Assembly: GCA_011800155.1 (NCBI GenBank)
Contig: JAALGH010000023.1
Location: 120,386-184,385 of the forward strand
DNA: 64,000 bases
Direction: 5' to 3'
Source of the DNA: Flammulina velutipes
Taxonomy: Eukaryota > Basidiomycota > Agaricomycetes > Agaricales > Physalacriaceae
Positions 1-12,594 of the stretch are shown here, piece after piece. Position numbers and translations under genes: made by a program. The notes under the pieces were generated by a model. It was not told the DNA's origin. It was given only the letters and a program-made list of their open reading frames with translations, and made no database searches. The number at the start of each line of letters is the position of its first letter. Within the stretch, counting starts at the first letter, position 1.

Positions 1-795
1 ACGTCGCCGTCAGACTGAGTCGAAAACAGACAAGTACGTACAGTGAGCCAAGCAGAAGTAACAGTTACCGTTCGCGCATGGTGTTCGCGTCGTGGTAAGC
101 CTATCACGTTCTTGTGAACATCCCGGAACGAGGTTTTGTACAGCGTTGAGAAACCGAACGGAAGCGCACTAAAAGCCAGTAGCGAGCGTCAAACGAATGT
201 GGACGTGGTCTACAGAGGCGATTAATGGGTGTCATATGGGAAATAGGACGAGGATGTACATGGTTCGTGTTGCTGCGGTGTACGAGCGCGTTATACATTC
301 GTATAAAGGAGCCGTCTCGTTCGAAGGTAGGGGCGTCGTGGCGCAAGGAAAGCGTTGCACACTTCATAAAAATAGGCCGTCCGCTGACACATTGTTCATT
401 TAGAATGACAGTAAGCTAAAACGGGACACTCATCTGCATCTAAGCCGTTTCGTAGGAACACGCGCTACGTTCCCTGGCGGGATCGTTTCGTTTGAATGCA
501 AAGGTAGGGCTGTACGGCGGCGGGCCGTTAGAGTGATGTTAGGAAAGAAGAAAGGAAGGAAGACATACCAGCAACGTTAGACAAGAGCATAGAAAAGCCT
601 ATAGTGATGCAGGAGACGTAGAGCAAACAGCTGATGATGGCAAGAGACCAACAAACAAAATCATGGCACACACCTAGAATGCCGTCTCGTGACCTTGATC
701 GCGAATAGCTCGACGCGTTGAGCAAACGTTGAGGGACAATAGACGAGACACTTTAGGAAGTAGAAATGCATATAACAATGAGAGGAGAAGACGAG
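1..795. other. No supported gene
   Basis: Only short overlapping reading frames occur here, none with a recognisable motif or convincing splice chain. The stretch lies just outside the left arm of the long inverted repeat. Confidence 0.6.
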
Positions 796-1000
796 AAAAG
801 TAGATGAGAGTGAGGAATGATGTTCTCCTCAACGGAACGTCCACCCTTTAAAGCACTCGTTTACGCGGTAGGATTAACCTTACAGAGCCCAAAGTGACGG
901 AAATAAAACGCTTAGCATTAGTACTATGGTCGGATAGAGCTTCAGATCTTTATTACCGAACATCCGTAACTTCGTCCAAGCCCTTAAAGGCGCTCTGGGC
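796..1000 (+). repeat. Left arm of 205-bp long inverted repeat
   Basis: This 205-bp segment is the reverse complement of 22305-22509, with 6 mismatches and no gaps by eye (about 97% identity). Similarity stops sharply on both sides: it begins at aaaagtagatgag and ends at cgctctgggc, and the flanks of the two copies are unrelated. The arms face each other across about 21.3 kb holding the Ulp1-like gene, the chitin synthase relic and OrsD-family genes A and B. No terminal repeats were found inside the unit itself. Confidence 0.95.
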
Positions 1001-1944
1001 ATTTGTTCATATTCCGACGTTTCCTAAGCGGCTTGGACATTGAACTGCGACTGTGCGCAGTCTCCTGGATTTTTGTACCCGGCCAGTCCAGGCCGTCAGA
1101 CCGAGTCTACGGTACAACGGTGTCTCGAACATTTCCGTTCGTTGTGTGGCGCAAACACATAATAATAGCAGTTTTGACTTGCGCCAAGGTGGATATTAAC
1201 ATACAACACATGAAGCAATGTGTTTCTGAGATGTTTGATCTTTGGGTGTGCCAATTTTACATAGAGAGAAGATCGACACGAACGATCGAGGGGTGCACAC
1301 TGTGATCAATTGCGTCACTGATAAGATTAGCGTCTGCTGGATATGGGGGGTACAAATACAACCGGTGGCGGTGAAGTTTGGTGACGCAAAGAACCCTGAC
1401 GAAGAGCCCCCAGAGAAACAAGAGAAACAACCCTAACGGTTTGTTAATGAATGGGTGTGGCCGACGAGCGGGTAACAAACCGTTGTTCGCAGCAGGAATA
1501 AAAAAGATCCCTAAACACGAGTGATGTGGTTGATAGTCTATTTGCAGCTTTTTTCAACCGAAATTTACAGCAGACGTCAATACGATCTGGATTGGGAATA
1601 CAGAACGGTTCGGTGCAGTATATCAGTCGAGTGTGTTAATTCCACGTACAGTTAGTGAGGCGTAAGGCACTCCCTCACAAATTCACGAGCGGTAGCGCTG
1701 ATGTTCACATACTATTCCTCAGGATCGAGCTTGTAGTTAGTATGCAGCTCCCCTCTCCCCCAAGGCTCCCCCTCCCCTGCATACTGGACGTGGAGAGTGA
1801 ATGCAGGCATAGTCATATACGACCATCGGATGGCCCGGTCCGTTGTAAATGAAGGTTCGGCCTTCGCCGTTTGCGGCCATACCGCTAGGCACGACTCTCC
1901 CACGCTGTTAATAATGTCGCCGGTGGTCTTCTTGCACACTAAAC
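1001..1944. other. No supported gene
   Basis: Short frames only. Nothing recognisable between the left repeat arm and the hypothetical gene at 1945. Confidence 0.55.
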
Positions 1945-3116
1945 ATGACGATCTCCGATGATCCCAAATTTTTCGACCTACTGCATCAAATCCCAGAGCT
2001 TTTCTTGATCTATCGCACTCTGAGCCTACAGTCGATGTCCCCCAAGACTTTGCAACACTTGGTCTGGGACGATTGGTCCTCCACGCCTACGATAGCCCCC
2101 CCTCGGCGAACGCCCACCCAGGTTACATATCGATCGTGGCTGTACTTTTGTGGCCAGGACTTACTGGCTACTCGAACCTCGTATGCTCTACTTCTGCCCA
2201 ACGAGCACCAAGTTGGTACATTCCCATAAAAACGTGTTTAGGAGCCTGATCGTTGAACAGATAAGCCTGTTTTCCGCGGATCTGGGGATCTGGGCTGATG
2301 TGTTTAACGAGTGGACGCATCTCCGCCAGCGTTATACATTCGCCAATATTGTCTTTCTTGACATCAATCTCGTTCCGTGTGTGCATTCTGCGCAACATTC
2401 TCCTTTCCTCCACCTTCGGTTGTTCGCTTTGACTGTGCGATGCCTCGCCACCGATAATGGGTTCAATGTGGTTCAAGAAATATCGCAATGGGGTCAACAG
2501 TCCCACTTGAGGGAACTACGGATCCTCGTTTGGACTCCTGTGTTCGAACTTGGATGGGAGGTGCGGTGTAGCCTCACATCACCTTTTATCTGCCCTGATT
2601 TTTCTCTTTCACAAGCTGTTTGAAAGTGCGGTGGTCTGGGATGAGGAAGATTTGGCCTTCATGGTCCAATCTTTCGTCCTTCTGAGAGTCTTTGGCTTGA
2701 AGCACCCGGGAGTTGTCTTCCGGGGCATCGTTCGAGCCTACTCCAACATATTAGACAATGTCGTGTCAGATGATACGTGGTCGTTCGAAGACGTTTCTAC
2801 GGAGGAATGGCTGGCCGCGGAAAGATCATTTGTGGCACGATTGGGAAATACAGTAACAGACGTCTTTCTCGCATATGGAGATGCAGAAGAATGTGGGGTG
2901 ACAGATGGGGAGATTCAGAGAATGTTTGGCAAACTTGCTCACTGGACATACCAGTCGGAGGGCTGGGTTCGAATTCGAGGAAGATTGGATGCTTCATTTG
3001 GAGTGGCTGCTGGCTGGGATACAGAGGATCATTTAACCATGTTGTATGGTCTGCTCTCTGCTGACAACAGCGTAGCAGTAGTTCAGCCCTACCGACCACA
3101 ACAATCCCTGTACTAG
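1945..3116 (+). pseudogene. Hypothetical protein, frame-broken
   Basis: I do not recognise the family. Three long open segments follow one another on the plus strand in successive frames: 1945-2229 (starting ATG, MTISDDPKFFDLL), about 2200-2623, and about 2580-3116 (ending in RPQQSLY). Composition is protein-like throughout, rich in Leu, Phe and Trp, for example VVWDEEDLAFMVQSFVLLR. The joins need shifts at about 2200-2230 and 2580-2625, and I found no GT...AG introns of normal size there. Two frameshifts in a formerly continuous gene are therefore more likely than splicing. The segment style resembles the variable C-terminal halves of agaricomycete F-box-like proteins, but no F-box is visible. 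Confidence 0.45.
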
Positions 3117-3614
3117 CGGGTGGAAATGACACATGATTCGGACCGGTGCCGGATAAGATCGTGATCGGGTGCCTGGCCAAAGCAACTTCGCCGTTTCCCG
3201 TGGTCCTCAAAAAATCACTTTGATGATACTCCAATGGGTCCTCCTCTCCATGGATTATGACGATGGTGACGATACCTTCTGGTCTTTCTCGTGTACGGAG
3301 CCCCCCGTACAAAGCACATTTTGTCTACACCAGTTAAGTATATACCGACAATCAAACTCAACGGTGGCCATGAAGGCCCGCAACTGCAGGTGAACACCGT
3401 TACGCGTCCTGCGATGTAGTAGTCAGTGTCATCTTTTCTCACTGACACCGGTACGTTTAACACGCAAACCGCATACTTCTTCCTTGAGGACTAACCAGTC
3501 GCTAGCCTTCCGGTTGCGCATTCGGCGCAGCTCACCCGCTCCCGTCCAGCTGTTCTAGGAGGTCTCTATAGGATCGTCGACTGGTTTCACGTTCCGATTT
3601 CTTGCTAAGGGACG

Positions 3615-4616
3615 ATGGGTCGTCCAACGTCGGAAATTGCACGATGTTACCTGGAGCGTCCATTTTCATGCCACGTTTGGAGATCAGAACAAGAATTTAA
3701 TGGAGACAATGCCCTAGTGTTGGGAAACACGGTCAAAGTCAAGATTCCATTGCGCGATATCAGTGCGTTCTGTTCACCTGTGCTCTTCGACTTTTCGTTT
3801 GACGTTCTCTCAGCCTCGGGGCGGCTCATCGGTGGGCAGTACGTGCTTCTAGCATCGTGTTGCTATGGTAAAGGTGGCTTTCCGTTTGCGCAGCCTGGCC
3901 AATCCTTTATCTTGTTATCTTGTTTTCTTGCGTACAAGAACTTTGTACGCTCATTTTACTTCCTACCTTTTGATTACTCACAGAAGGCCAGATTACGTGG
4001 TCCAAGATCACTGTTTGGACATTGCCTAAGAGTACGGATGGATGCCTTCCGTCTACGTTGCAGCAATATCCATTTTCCACCACTTGTCCATTGTGCTGTC
4101 TTTCGCTTGCTTGACTTACGCGGGTACGTCCAGCTCGCGGTCATCTCTACCGCTACTAACATGCTCACAGGACTCGCACTCCGCCACTCCACGCGCATTT
4201 GGCGTCCAACTTGGCCTTCACCGTGTCTCGCTTCATGCAGCTCATCCTCCGGCTTCACCCTAGCCTGTACCGCCTTCTCCATTCCCTCCGTCACCTCCTC
4301 CCCCACCGTCGTCGTTTCTCCGACCTACAAGCACTCGGCGGACACGAGCACTAGCATGAGCACGCCTCCTCCCAGACCCTCGCCAGCCTCGGCTCGGAAG
4401 AAGTGGTGTTTACCGTCTGTTCCCTCTCGTTGTCTCCCGTCGCTTTATGGGTCCCGGACCCCCCCCCCTCCCCCCGACGTATCCGCCCTCATCTACTTCG
4501 CATTCCGTATATACTCTTCCCTCTCTATTCTGCGTTGTCCGAAACCCCGTCGACTACTGCCCCGACTACCTACGCCTCTAGTGGTGGTTCTTCAACACTC
4601 GAGACATCCGTCGTGA
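3615..4616 (+). CDS. Long open frame of unknown function
   Basis: An ATG at 3615 opens a 333-codon frame. The first part (MGRPTSEIARCYLERPF onward, about 80 residues) looks protein-like. The second half becomes Ser/Pro/Thr-rich and the same DNA is open in several plus frames to about 4950, so the frame may be partly fortuitous or may be spliced (a gtacgt donor and an acag acceptor occur at about 4122 and 4171). No domain is recognised. Confidence 0.25.
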   Translation: MGRPTSEIARCYLERPFSCHVWRSEQEFNGDNALVLGNTVKVKIPLRDISAFCSPVLFDFSFDVLSASGRLIGGQYVLLASCCYGKGGFPFAQPGQSFILLSCFLAYKNFVRSFYFLPFDYSQKARLRGPRSLFGHCLRVRMDAFRLRCSNIHFPPLVHCAVFRLLDLRGYVQLAVISTATNMLTGLALRHSTRIWRPTWPSPCLASCSSSSGFTLACTAFSIPSVTSSPTVVVSPTYKHSADTSTSMSTPPPRPSPASARKKWCLPSVPSRCLPSLYGSRTPPPPPDVSALIYFAFRIYSSLSILRCPKPRRLLPRLPTPLVVVLQHSRHPS

Positions 4617-6249
4617 TCCTGATATTCTTCTCTCCTTATTTTTGCTACGATTTCATCCTTGCGCGTAATCTAGGTTCTCTCACCCCAATGTGTTCGGAGT
4701 CTGGGAAGAAGAGCGCGAGACGTAACGCCCTCAACGGCTTTGGCTGCAAGTCCAGAGGCAGGGCTCTCCTTCTCCATAAACAGATCCATATCGCCGAAAA
4801 TCTGTGTATATGGCCACTCCCAGTGGTACGGTACACAGATCTTTGGTTTCTAATAAATGATACCGATCGAAAGCTCCGATCCAGAGATGCCCTCGCTTTC
4901 CGACACGCCAAGAACCCATCGAGAAATGTCAGGATTCACCTGCCTGGGGTGGGGTAAGCGTATCGTCCGAAGATAAATCAATGACTTACCGGGAACTCGT
5001 TATCGACTCTATGGCATCGAAAAAATGCATATCACCGAGCGGTACGTCGAGAGCAGCAGCTGTTCAAGAGTCGATTCAAAGTAGGCCGATCCAACGGTGT
5101 GCGCCACACAACGTCGACGTTGGAAATCGTGATTCGAATGGCAACGAGACAGAATTCATGGTTTTAAGTATATGGTCATCGACTATTGTCCAGTAGCAGA
5201 TCTTAGCTGTAGTAGTAGTGCGAGATGTCGGGGCCAAGGCTCGGACATCGATGTCGTTACGCAAAGGCGGGTATGTAGATGCAGACTGTGGGTGCTACAA
5301 GTGTTTTGCCGCTGTCACGGGTCTTTGAGATGACAATTGCCATCGTAAAAGGACGCTGGTATAAGGTCAGACGTCGCACGACCTCCATAAAAGGACGTAC
5401 TGACCTGTGGACTACAGTCCAGCATTTTGAATGGTACTCCCAGACAATTACTACCCGCCAAGATGCGACAAAGCCCATACATCGTCGTCGTCGTAGGAGC
5501 TATATGTGATTAGAACTCTGCCCGTGCATCGTCGACAAAAATGCGAACCTAGTGGAGGGGATAAAGCCTCAAGGGAGCGGGCCTGGGTAGATGACATTGA
5601 CAGGCGAAGGGGAAGAGTCTATCAAACTTGGTTAGCGAATAAAGACTAACAAAGGAGCGGACGCACCAGTCGTTGAAGTCAAGTACTTATATCAGAAGAC
5701 GGTCAAGGTGGCGTCATAGGCCGATGACTCTGACGTCGAGAGCTCTCCGTACGAGTGGAAGCTGCACCGTCGGCGCTGCACAGGTCTTTATATGCTCCCC
5801 TCGAGCAGAGAGGATGAAAGCGAGAGCTGGAGCAGCGAAGGCGAGAAGGAATGAACCGGGCATGGCGACTGGGAGACTGTAAGATATATCTACGGGCAAA
5901 ATGGACGTGTTAACGAAGGAAGAGAGCGTGGCAGCGTGGCGTACCTATATTAGCGACCCGTATCATCCCCCTGGTGTGTGGCATTCGTCTAGTCGTCGCC
6001 TCGAGCACATATTTTCTTTACGAGCGGCAGCGCGCTGAAGGAGATCCTAGCGCCGATGCAAGTGCATTTTTTGTGTGAAAGACGGGAAGGGAGCATGCAA
6101 GAAATCGACCGTGGCGGTAGCTTCGAAAGAGGTCTCGACTTTGCATTTGTTTGCGGCATGCGCGCCACACTTATTCGTTTTGGATTCGGGACACCGATAT
6201 CTGGTAGAGAATTTCAAAGTTGACACCCTTTGACCGTAACACTAAGAAT
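4617..6249. other. No supported gene
   Basis: Several short plus and minus frames overlap. None has a recognisable motif or a consistent splice chain. The stretch precedes the 3' end of the Ulp1-like gene. Confidence 0.5.
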
Positions 6250-7585
6250 CTATACAAGTTTCAAGTACCGCATCGTCTGATGAGCGAAATACAAGCGGTA
6301 GCCTCTGCACGACGCGCGAAGGTTTTTCTGAGGGAAAACGTGGGCTTCCTCTTCGGGAAGTGGACCTCCTTGTGCGAGGTATTCCATCCAAGCCAATAGG
6401 TGTATCCCACAGTCGATGAGATTGGCTTGCCGCATGGTCTACCAAGTTTAAGCAGGTCAACATAGGGAAAAGTCGTGATCTGTGGAGCGTACTGTAGAGT
6501 ATACCGGCAGTAATACAAGGGGCGTTTTTATGCCACTGTTGTTCCAGACCAAGTTCAGAACCTCCCGGAAATTCTAATTCGTTCGTGAGTGTAAGTTATC
6601 GTAGGAATGAATAGAGGCACCTGACACATTTCGCGCTCGAAGTCGTCGTCACGACCGAGGCTGTCTAGGACCATGATTTTCTTCTCCACAAAGTCGGCCA
6701 CCAATGCCACCCAATGGTTCTTGTCTTTGTGCAGTGGCATAGACAATCGCGCCCATGTTCTCGGGTCGTCGACTTCCTACTATATAGTAAGTACATGGAG
6801 GATTTCCCCGATGGGCGCCTCACCTTGAAACCAAATATCGATTTTTTCTTGCCTTTGCGAATATTGTCCTGTAGTCGCAGTATGCCATTTTTAGTTGGCC
6901 TTCCATCGTGCCCTAGGAGATAGGTTGTGGGCCACCAGGACGATACCATTTTAAACGCAGGGTCAACCTCCCCAGTCCACTCGTCTAACAGGAAGTTAAT
7001 TATCTCGTCGTTCAGGTAAACGCCTTCGGCGTAGCGACTTAAATGAGGGGCGACGTTTCGCATTGCCACAGAAAATTCCGCGTCTCGAGCTGGAAGCGCA
7101 TTCTTCGCAAAGGATATCGCGTCTTGGAGAAGGTTGGGTTGGAGCTCAACGAAATCGAAACGCAACTGTTGCAGCGTAATCGGTAAGGTAGTCGCAACTT
7201 CGAGAGCGGCTCGAAGATCAGGATGCCGTGAAGCGTCGCAGTCGCTCCCTCGAGCATCGAATTGCTGCAGGTACGATTCCAGACGTTCCAGTCGCAGGTA
7301 CGTTGATAGCGTTAAATCGGTTGTAAAATATTCTCGTGCTTTATCCTGGAGGATCCGAAGTTGCTGGGAGAGGGAAAGGTTTGGAGCCAGTTGCTGTATC
7401 TCAGGCCAAGTATTAACCTCGACGACATGAGATTTGTACAGCTCGTCGGCCGACAAAACTGTATGCTATCAGACGCAAGCTTCCCGCAATATCTCACTCT
7501 CACCTGCCAGTTCCGGTGTAACGCAGCGTGAACGTTTGGCGTCTGACACAACCCCGGCATCTGAGAGTGCTCTTTTCTTCGACAT
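6250..7585 (-). CDS. Ulp1/SENP-like cysteine peptidase (C48 fold)
   Basis: Deduced five-exon gene of about 376 residues: 7585-7504, 7458-6824, 6776-6621, 6573-6505 and 6438-6250, all with GT...AG introns in phase. It starts MSKKRALSDAGVVSDAKR. The peptidase half shows the Ulp1 hallmarks in order: YLNDEIINFLLDEW, then the catalytic His in HKDKNHWVALVADF, the Asp in MVLDSLG, and the nucleophile in RQANLIDCGIHLLAW, where Gln and Cys sit as in Ulp1 (QxNxxDCG). All catalytic positions are intact, so it could be active in removing SUMO-like modifiers. Agaricomycete Ulp1-domain genes often accompany KDZ-type DNA transposons; no transposase is visible next to this one. The N-terminal third has no recognised domain. 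The fourth exon is only 69 bp and deserves RNA confirmation. Confidence 0.75.
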
Positions 7586-8616
7586 GACGGCGGACGAGAA
7601 CAAGGAGGTGTCTTCGACGTAAACTCTTTGCTGCTACATGACCCTGGAAGCGGCCGGACGTCCGATAGATTCTTACTTTGTAGATTTTTGGGTTCCAAGA
7701 GCTACGTTTTCCGCGGGTCACGACACAGACGACGTCTTGATAAAATACGGTACCTTCCACATTTTGCGCAAGGAGGCTATGAATGCAGACGTCTTAGTTT
7801 AAGTATTCACCGAGTGTTGATAAAAGACGCAGCTTATTTGAGCGTCAAAAGAAGCTCGTTTACTGGAGATTTCACTCCCTATCGCTGAGCAGCGCGTCTT
7901 ACAATCGCAAGGTCGAGGAATGAACTCGAGGGAAGAGGCGACGGGCCGACGGGCCGAGACCACATGGCGATCGGACCGAAAGTAGAGTCTTCTACGTGTC
8001 GATTTTGCTCGGTCGGGTCATGCTTCGGGACAACACCAAGGTGTAGGGGAGTCCGTCTACGTGGCGGCCTTTCCCATTGACACGCGTATGTTTCCCACAG
8101 GGAGCTTATACATGTGCGCCTGTAAACTACAGGACGCTTCTACTGTAACGGTTATGTCGATGCGGTCGCATGTAAACACGCGGTTCATTCTGCGGAGGCT
8201 TTATTCTTGCGGAACGCTATCTCAACGAGGCATGCACGTTTGCTTGCAAGCCCACGTCAACTGACCGCATTGTAGGTATTGCTTCGATCTATAGATTCGC
8301 GTGGCTGTCGACGCTTCTTTGCGCATGGGACGCGTCCAGGCCTTAGACTCACGGTTGTGCTCCGGAGAGAATCGTTCGTCTTACGAGCGAATGAGTTTGT
8401 CCTATGCAAACGCAGAGGAAGCGTTCAGCGATAGTTAAAAAAAATCACCAGGCAAGTCTCAAATTGCCTGAATTTGAATGTTCCTCAACGGCTTGCAGGA
8501 TTGGAGCCTTTTCGTCTACGGAGTCCTTTTGACGTATCGTCGAAATTGTCACGCGGGCTCACGATAATATCTGCCGACGACCTTTTGACAAATCGTTTCT
8601 CCTTCCCCTCCTCGCC
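7586..8616. other. Intergenic; no supported gene
   Basis: This is the upstream region of the Ulp1-like gene (minus) and of the hypothetical gene at 8617 (plus). Short frames only, with no clear TATA box. Confidence 0.5.
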
Positions 8617-9814
8617 ATGTCGGTCGCTAGCAAATTCCTGCGCTCAGAGCCGCTGGACATTCCTTCTCTATCGTTTGACGCGCTTGATTTGTTGACTCTT
8701 CCACCTCTGGATATCGCCCTTCCGGATGACGTCCGAGAGGAGATACATCTTCGGAGGTCGTACACGAAGAGGACGTTCGCATCGATGCAGAAGAGACTTA
8801 TCACTCATTTTCAGAATGAGGATCACGTAGGCGAAGTGTCGTCCATTTTTCCGTTTTCTGACGTTTTCGCAGGCGCTGGACCTGCGTCTCTGGTTTCTTA
8901 GAGTACTGCGTCTTCCTGCAGAACTCGTCGGCCTCACTGTAGAGCACGCGCTAACGCTATTTTCTTTCATCTACTTGTTTCGTATACTCGACGGCATAGA
9001 AGGTCCGGAAGATAAACTGTCAGCGCTGAGAGAATTTTCGGACAGTGCGGTGCAGAGAGTGGGTTTCCTTTTATTCCTGCGGTTCAAAAATTAACTCATT
9101 GCTATTTACTCAGGTCGACAAAGAGAGCAGTCGTCAAGCATCCCCCTCCTCAACCAGATCCTTCGCCCTTCCAGCCGTTCCAACCGGGAGGAAAAATCAG
9201 GCTGTCAGGACTGGTGAATTCATCTGGTGACGCAAAGAGTCATGTCCCCAGCGCATCCAGGCATATCCGACGCACTGAACTGCGCTTTACCGAGCGCGGA
9301 CGTTCAACTTGCTCAAAGGTCCTTGTATCCCAATCGCCCACCGCGTTCTTACCGCTCGCACCTACGTTCCCCACAGCATCCCAGACCTTCTTCCTCCACC
9401 AGCCAGACTTTTAATTCTGTGCACCTTCCGGCGCAGGCCTGTCTGACGCCGCTCATTTCGGCGAACGGTCAAAATATTCTCGACGACTTCCGCTCGGAAG
9501 AACTTATCCACTCGTACATCCAGCATCGCGTCGTGGAGAATTTGATTGGCTACGACATCCAGGTCGTCGCTGATATCATCGTCCTACCGTCGGCTGTGAG
9601 CACGGATATTGTGGAAAGGCTCCTAAGTCGACGGAAAAGTTTAGAGGTATTCTCGTCGTCCAATACGGGCAAGGGCGGTGACCAATGGAACGAGGATACG
9701 CCGCAGGACGTTGTTACCAAGCTCGATGTGCACGCTTGGTTTGTATCCAGTCCCAGCGTTGGAGGAGCGGCCCTCACTGTGTATTCCGAAAACAAATTCG
9801 TCGACGAACATTGA
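8617..9814 (+). CDS. Hypothetical multi-exon gene
   Basis: The start ATG sits in a good context (gccATGTCG). The first exon reads MSVASKFLRSEPLDIPSLSF and is rich in Leu/Pro/Asp. An intron at about 8828-8876 (gtaggc...ttcgcag) leads into LDLRLWFLRVLRLPAELVGL and a Leu/Phe-rich, membrane-like helix (TLFSFIYLFRIL). A second intron (gtgggt...tactcag, about 9057-9114) is plausible. A further open segment at 9227-9814 contains TPQDVVTKLDVHAWF, but its join to the first part is unclear. No known domain was recognised. The chitin synthase relic begins just downstream on the same strand. It is not clear whether this is an intact gene or another decayed one. Confidence 0.35.
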
Positions 9815-9959
9815 TACCAGAATAGCCTGATTCTGAAGATGAAGAAGTATTACAAAGGTCTGCTCGTCTCGGGTCGCAAGAATGTCGAGGCATGGGCGCA
9901 GGATGAGGAGTAGGAAAAGTAAGCCTATTATTTACGTGTAAGTCACTCTCTGATCGTTT

Positions 9960-12594
9960 CCCTCAGGATTTGGATCGTCTGGGTTTACTACTTGAACACT
10001 CAGAACACATTCTTCAACAATCCGGACTGTCACCTCATCTCGCCTGATGTCGAGCGGTCCAGACGTCTCGATGGACATGAACGCAGTCTGTGCTGCGATG
10101 CATTTGGCTCTTCGCGGGGCACATCTCAACCGTCTGGATACCGTTTTCTATTCCGGCCGCACGGATTTCCGAACGACTGCAAAATGCCAGGTCCACAACT
10201 ACACGCTCATGACCTTCTCAGGATGGCTTCCGTGGGTCTCAAGTGTATGTACTTTCGTAGTTCTAGTGCTGCGTTGATTGACGTGCTTTCTTAGTCTTCG
10301 AAGTTCGTTGTCTGCCAAATTCCTCGATGCGGAAGGCGAGGATTTCTTAAGTCGGACTCCACGACGACGAAAGGAAACTCCCCTTCATTATCTGGGAGTG
10401 CAACATCATCGGTATCGGCAACGAGAGGACGACCCCGCGCATCGTCCTCGATGAGCGTGATTCCGAAACCTGATCCTCCCTGCTCTCCAAGTTCGTCAGC
10501 GAAACCTCACCTACGGCAAGGTGTACTCCGAGTTTGAAGGACATGTCGCCCTGTAAGTCCACCCTTATCGTCGACTTCTAGCGCTAACCCTCATCTGCAG
10601 ATGCAAGGTTATCGTTAAAGTCGAACTGAACGCTCCCGACCATGAAATCGTGGCAAACTTGATAGTCAAATCCGCCTGATGCACCGTCTGAACAGAATCC
10701 ACTTTGACACTCCGATGTCGCCAGTGGAATAGGAGATTTCTCACTAAATGTGAAATGGCATCGGAATCCATGCCTCATTCTCCGAATACGTTTTCAATGT
10801 GGACGCTGATACGGTTCGTCGTTTGCTGACCCCTGCGTTGTACTTCAACTAATAAGGCCATTAGACGGCGACGCCCGATGGACTGAATCAGTCGCATCGT
10901 CATCCGATGATTCCGCCGTTATCGGTATCTGCAGCGAGACCAAGGCCGCTAACGAGCCAGAGTCCTGAGGGACGACGATAATATCACATCTCTTATGATC
11001 TGTCGAAGGCTTCCGAGAGTTTGTTCGGCGAATCATTGACTTGGATGTGTCTGCCTCTATTCATCGGATTCGGAAGGCGGACGGCGGACGGCGGACGGCG
11101 GACGACCCATCGTCATCTCCAATTGCATCATCGACGAGTACAGGGAGCCCAACGCCGACACTCTGCACAAGAAGAATATCATCTCCGTCGGAGAATATCG
11201 ATTCCTGACGACGTTGTTGATGGAACTCTTCCTGACATTCAAGACGAATTTCTGCGGAGATGCTACTACGCGAATCGTCGCTCCGGACTGTTGGCGCATC
11301 CTGTTCTCGCAGCGCCGTCGTCGGATCAACTCGACCATCCACGATCTGTGCGACTCGGAGCTGGTCCTGCTTCCCGAACTTTTCAGGTTCTGCTGCTTCT
11401 CCATGCGGTTCTTCGTCCTCGGCGATCTGCTGTCCACGATCGTACGTTGCCGCCCTGTTTATATCACTATTGTGCTAACATTCTTCTCTCCAGTTCTTAC
11501 TGGCCACTTTTAGTATGGTCCTGCCCCAACTTGATTTCGGCCCACTAACTGTTTTCCAGCTTGTCTATCTCATCATTGTAGTCTCGATCTACGCGTCCGC
11601 GCCCCCCACGATCGCAATCGTCGCGTTGGTCATCCTCTACGACCCCCAGGTCTGTGCGCTCGCCGTCTGCCAACCCTATACGCTCACTAAGCATAAGCTT
11701 TCATCTTCTTAGTTCATGCTGACATTCTCTCGTGTGTTTTTCTTCTCAGTGTTTCTCTGATCCATACTGACCTGTTGTTACCCGGTCTAGATGTCCTTCC
11801 TTCTCATGTACTCCGTACTCAGTTGGAATAATATGTGTCTGGTCGTCAGTGAATACGCAGGGAAAAGAAACTCGTTGTCAACGAGGACAAAAAGCTGGAC
11901 GAATCGACGAATCCGCTTAAGAAGTATGGGCTCTAATACATTTCCCTTTTCTTGCGCTAAACCCTTGGTACAGAGTACAAAGCAGACGCTTGGGAGACTA
12001 GCTCATACCAATCGGATGAGACCAGTCACACGACAGCCCGTAGCCATTCTCGCGCAGGCTGCTCTCGCGTATGGCGCCCCTCAACTGCGGAATGTGTTTG
12101 GAATGCCAGTTCGCATTATGGGCACGACCGCCTATGGGCGTACCTTATCCGCACTCCGGGAGCGCGACGAGCACGCCTGCGATGGGCTATCAGAATATAG
12201 GCGATATGTATGGCATGATGCCTCCTCAGCCGACCAGGGAACACCTCAGAACCCGACAACGAATAGACCCACGTTCACTAGCAGCAGGTTCGGGCATCGC
12301 TCACAATCTAGTCCCTCCGTCTATGCACCGCCGACGTCCGCTGCTTTGAGCGGCGATCGGCATCCGCCGTCGACGTTCTCAACGAAGACGACCGTCAACC
12401 CTTTCGCTACGCGAAGTAACCTTCAGATGACCACGGCACTGCAGAACTGTTTCAGCACGCAGGATTTGAGGATTGTCGGAGAAGTTAGTCGTCTTTTGTC
12501 GTGTTCCCTGCTAGCCTATGAACGTCGTCTTCTAGAAGTGCACGCCAGACCCTCATCGCTGCCCCGAGAGAGGACTTGTTCAACCGGGCGGTAG
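9960..12594 (+). pseudogene. Decayed class V (division 2) chitin synthase
   Basis: Disconnected frames align in order with the C-terminal half of class V chitin synthases. They run LNRLDTVFYSGRTDFR (10128 on), FVVCQIPRC (about 10302), IIGIGNERTTPRIVLD, the NVDADT donor-site motif (about 10785), a SLFGESLTW-like block, then APDCWRILFSQRRRRINST at 11281. The last corresponds to the QRRRW product-binding motif with Trp changed to Arg. Further on come CFSMRFFVLGDLLSTI, VVNEDKKLDESTNPLKKYG, the MGYQNIGDMYGMMPP tail and a DEK_C-like end near 12540. Nonsense codons at 10730, 10745 and 10751 sit in the PMSPVE block, and frames shift repeatedly. The myosin-like N-terminus is absent. Family introns remain as GT...AG blocks, so this is a DNA-level copy and non-functional. 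Confidence 0.85.
11075..11104 (+). repeat. Short tandem repeat inside the chitin synthase relic
   Basis: Four copies of a 7-bp unit (ggcggac) lie between the SLFGESLTW-like block and the RPIVISNCIIDEY block, at a point where the family has coding sequence. The repeat probably expanded after the gene was released from selection. Confidence 0.85.

Noticed and set aside
9227..9814. Open frame upstream of the chitin synthase relic taken as its myosin-like N-terminal domain
   Set aside because: No P-loop (GESGSGKT-type) or other motor motif is present, and the residues do not match the cytochrome-b5-like linker of the family.
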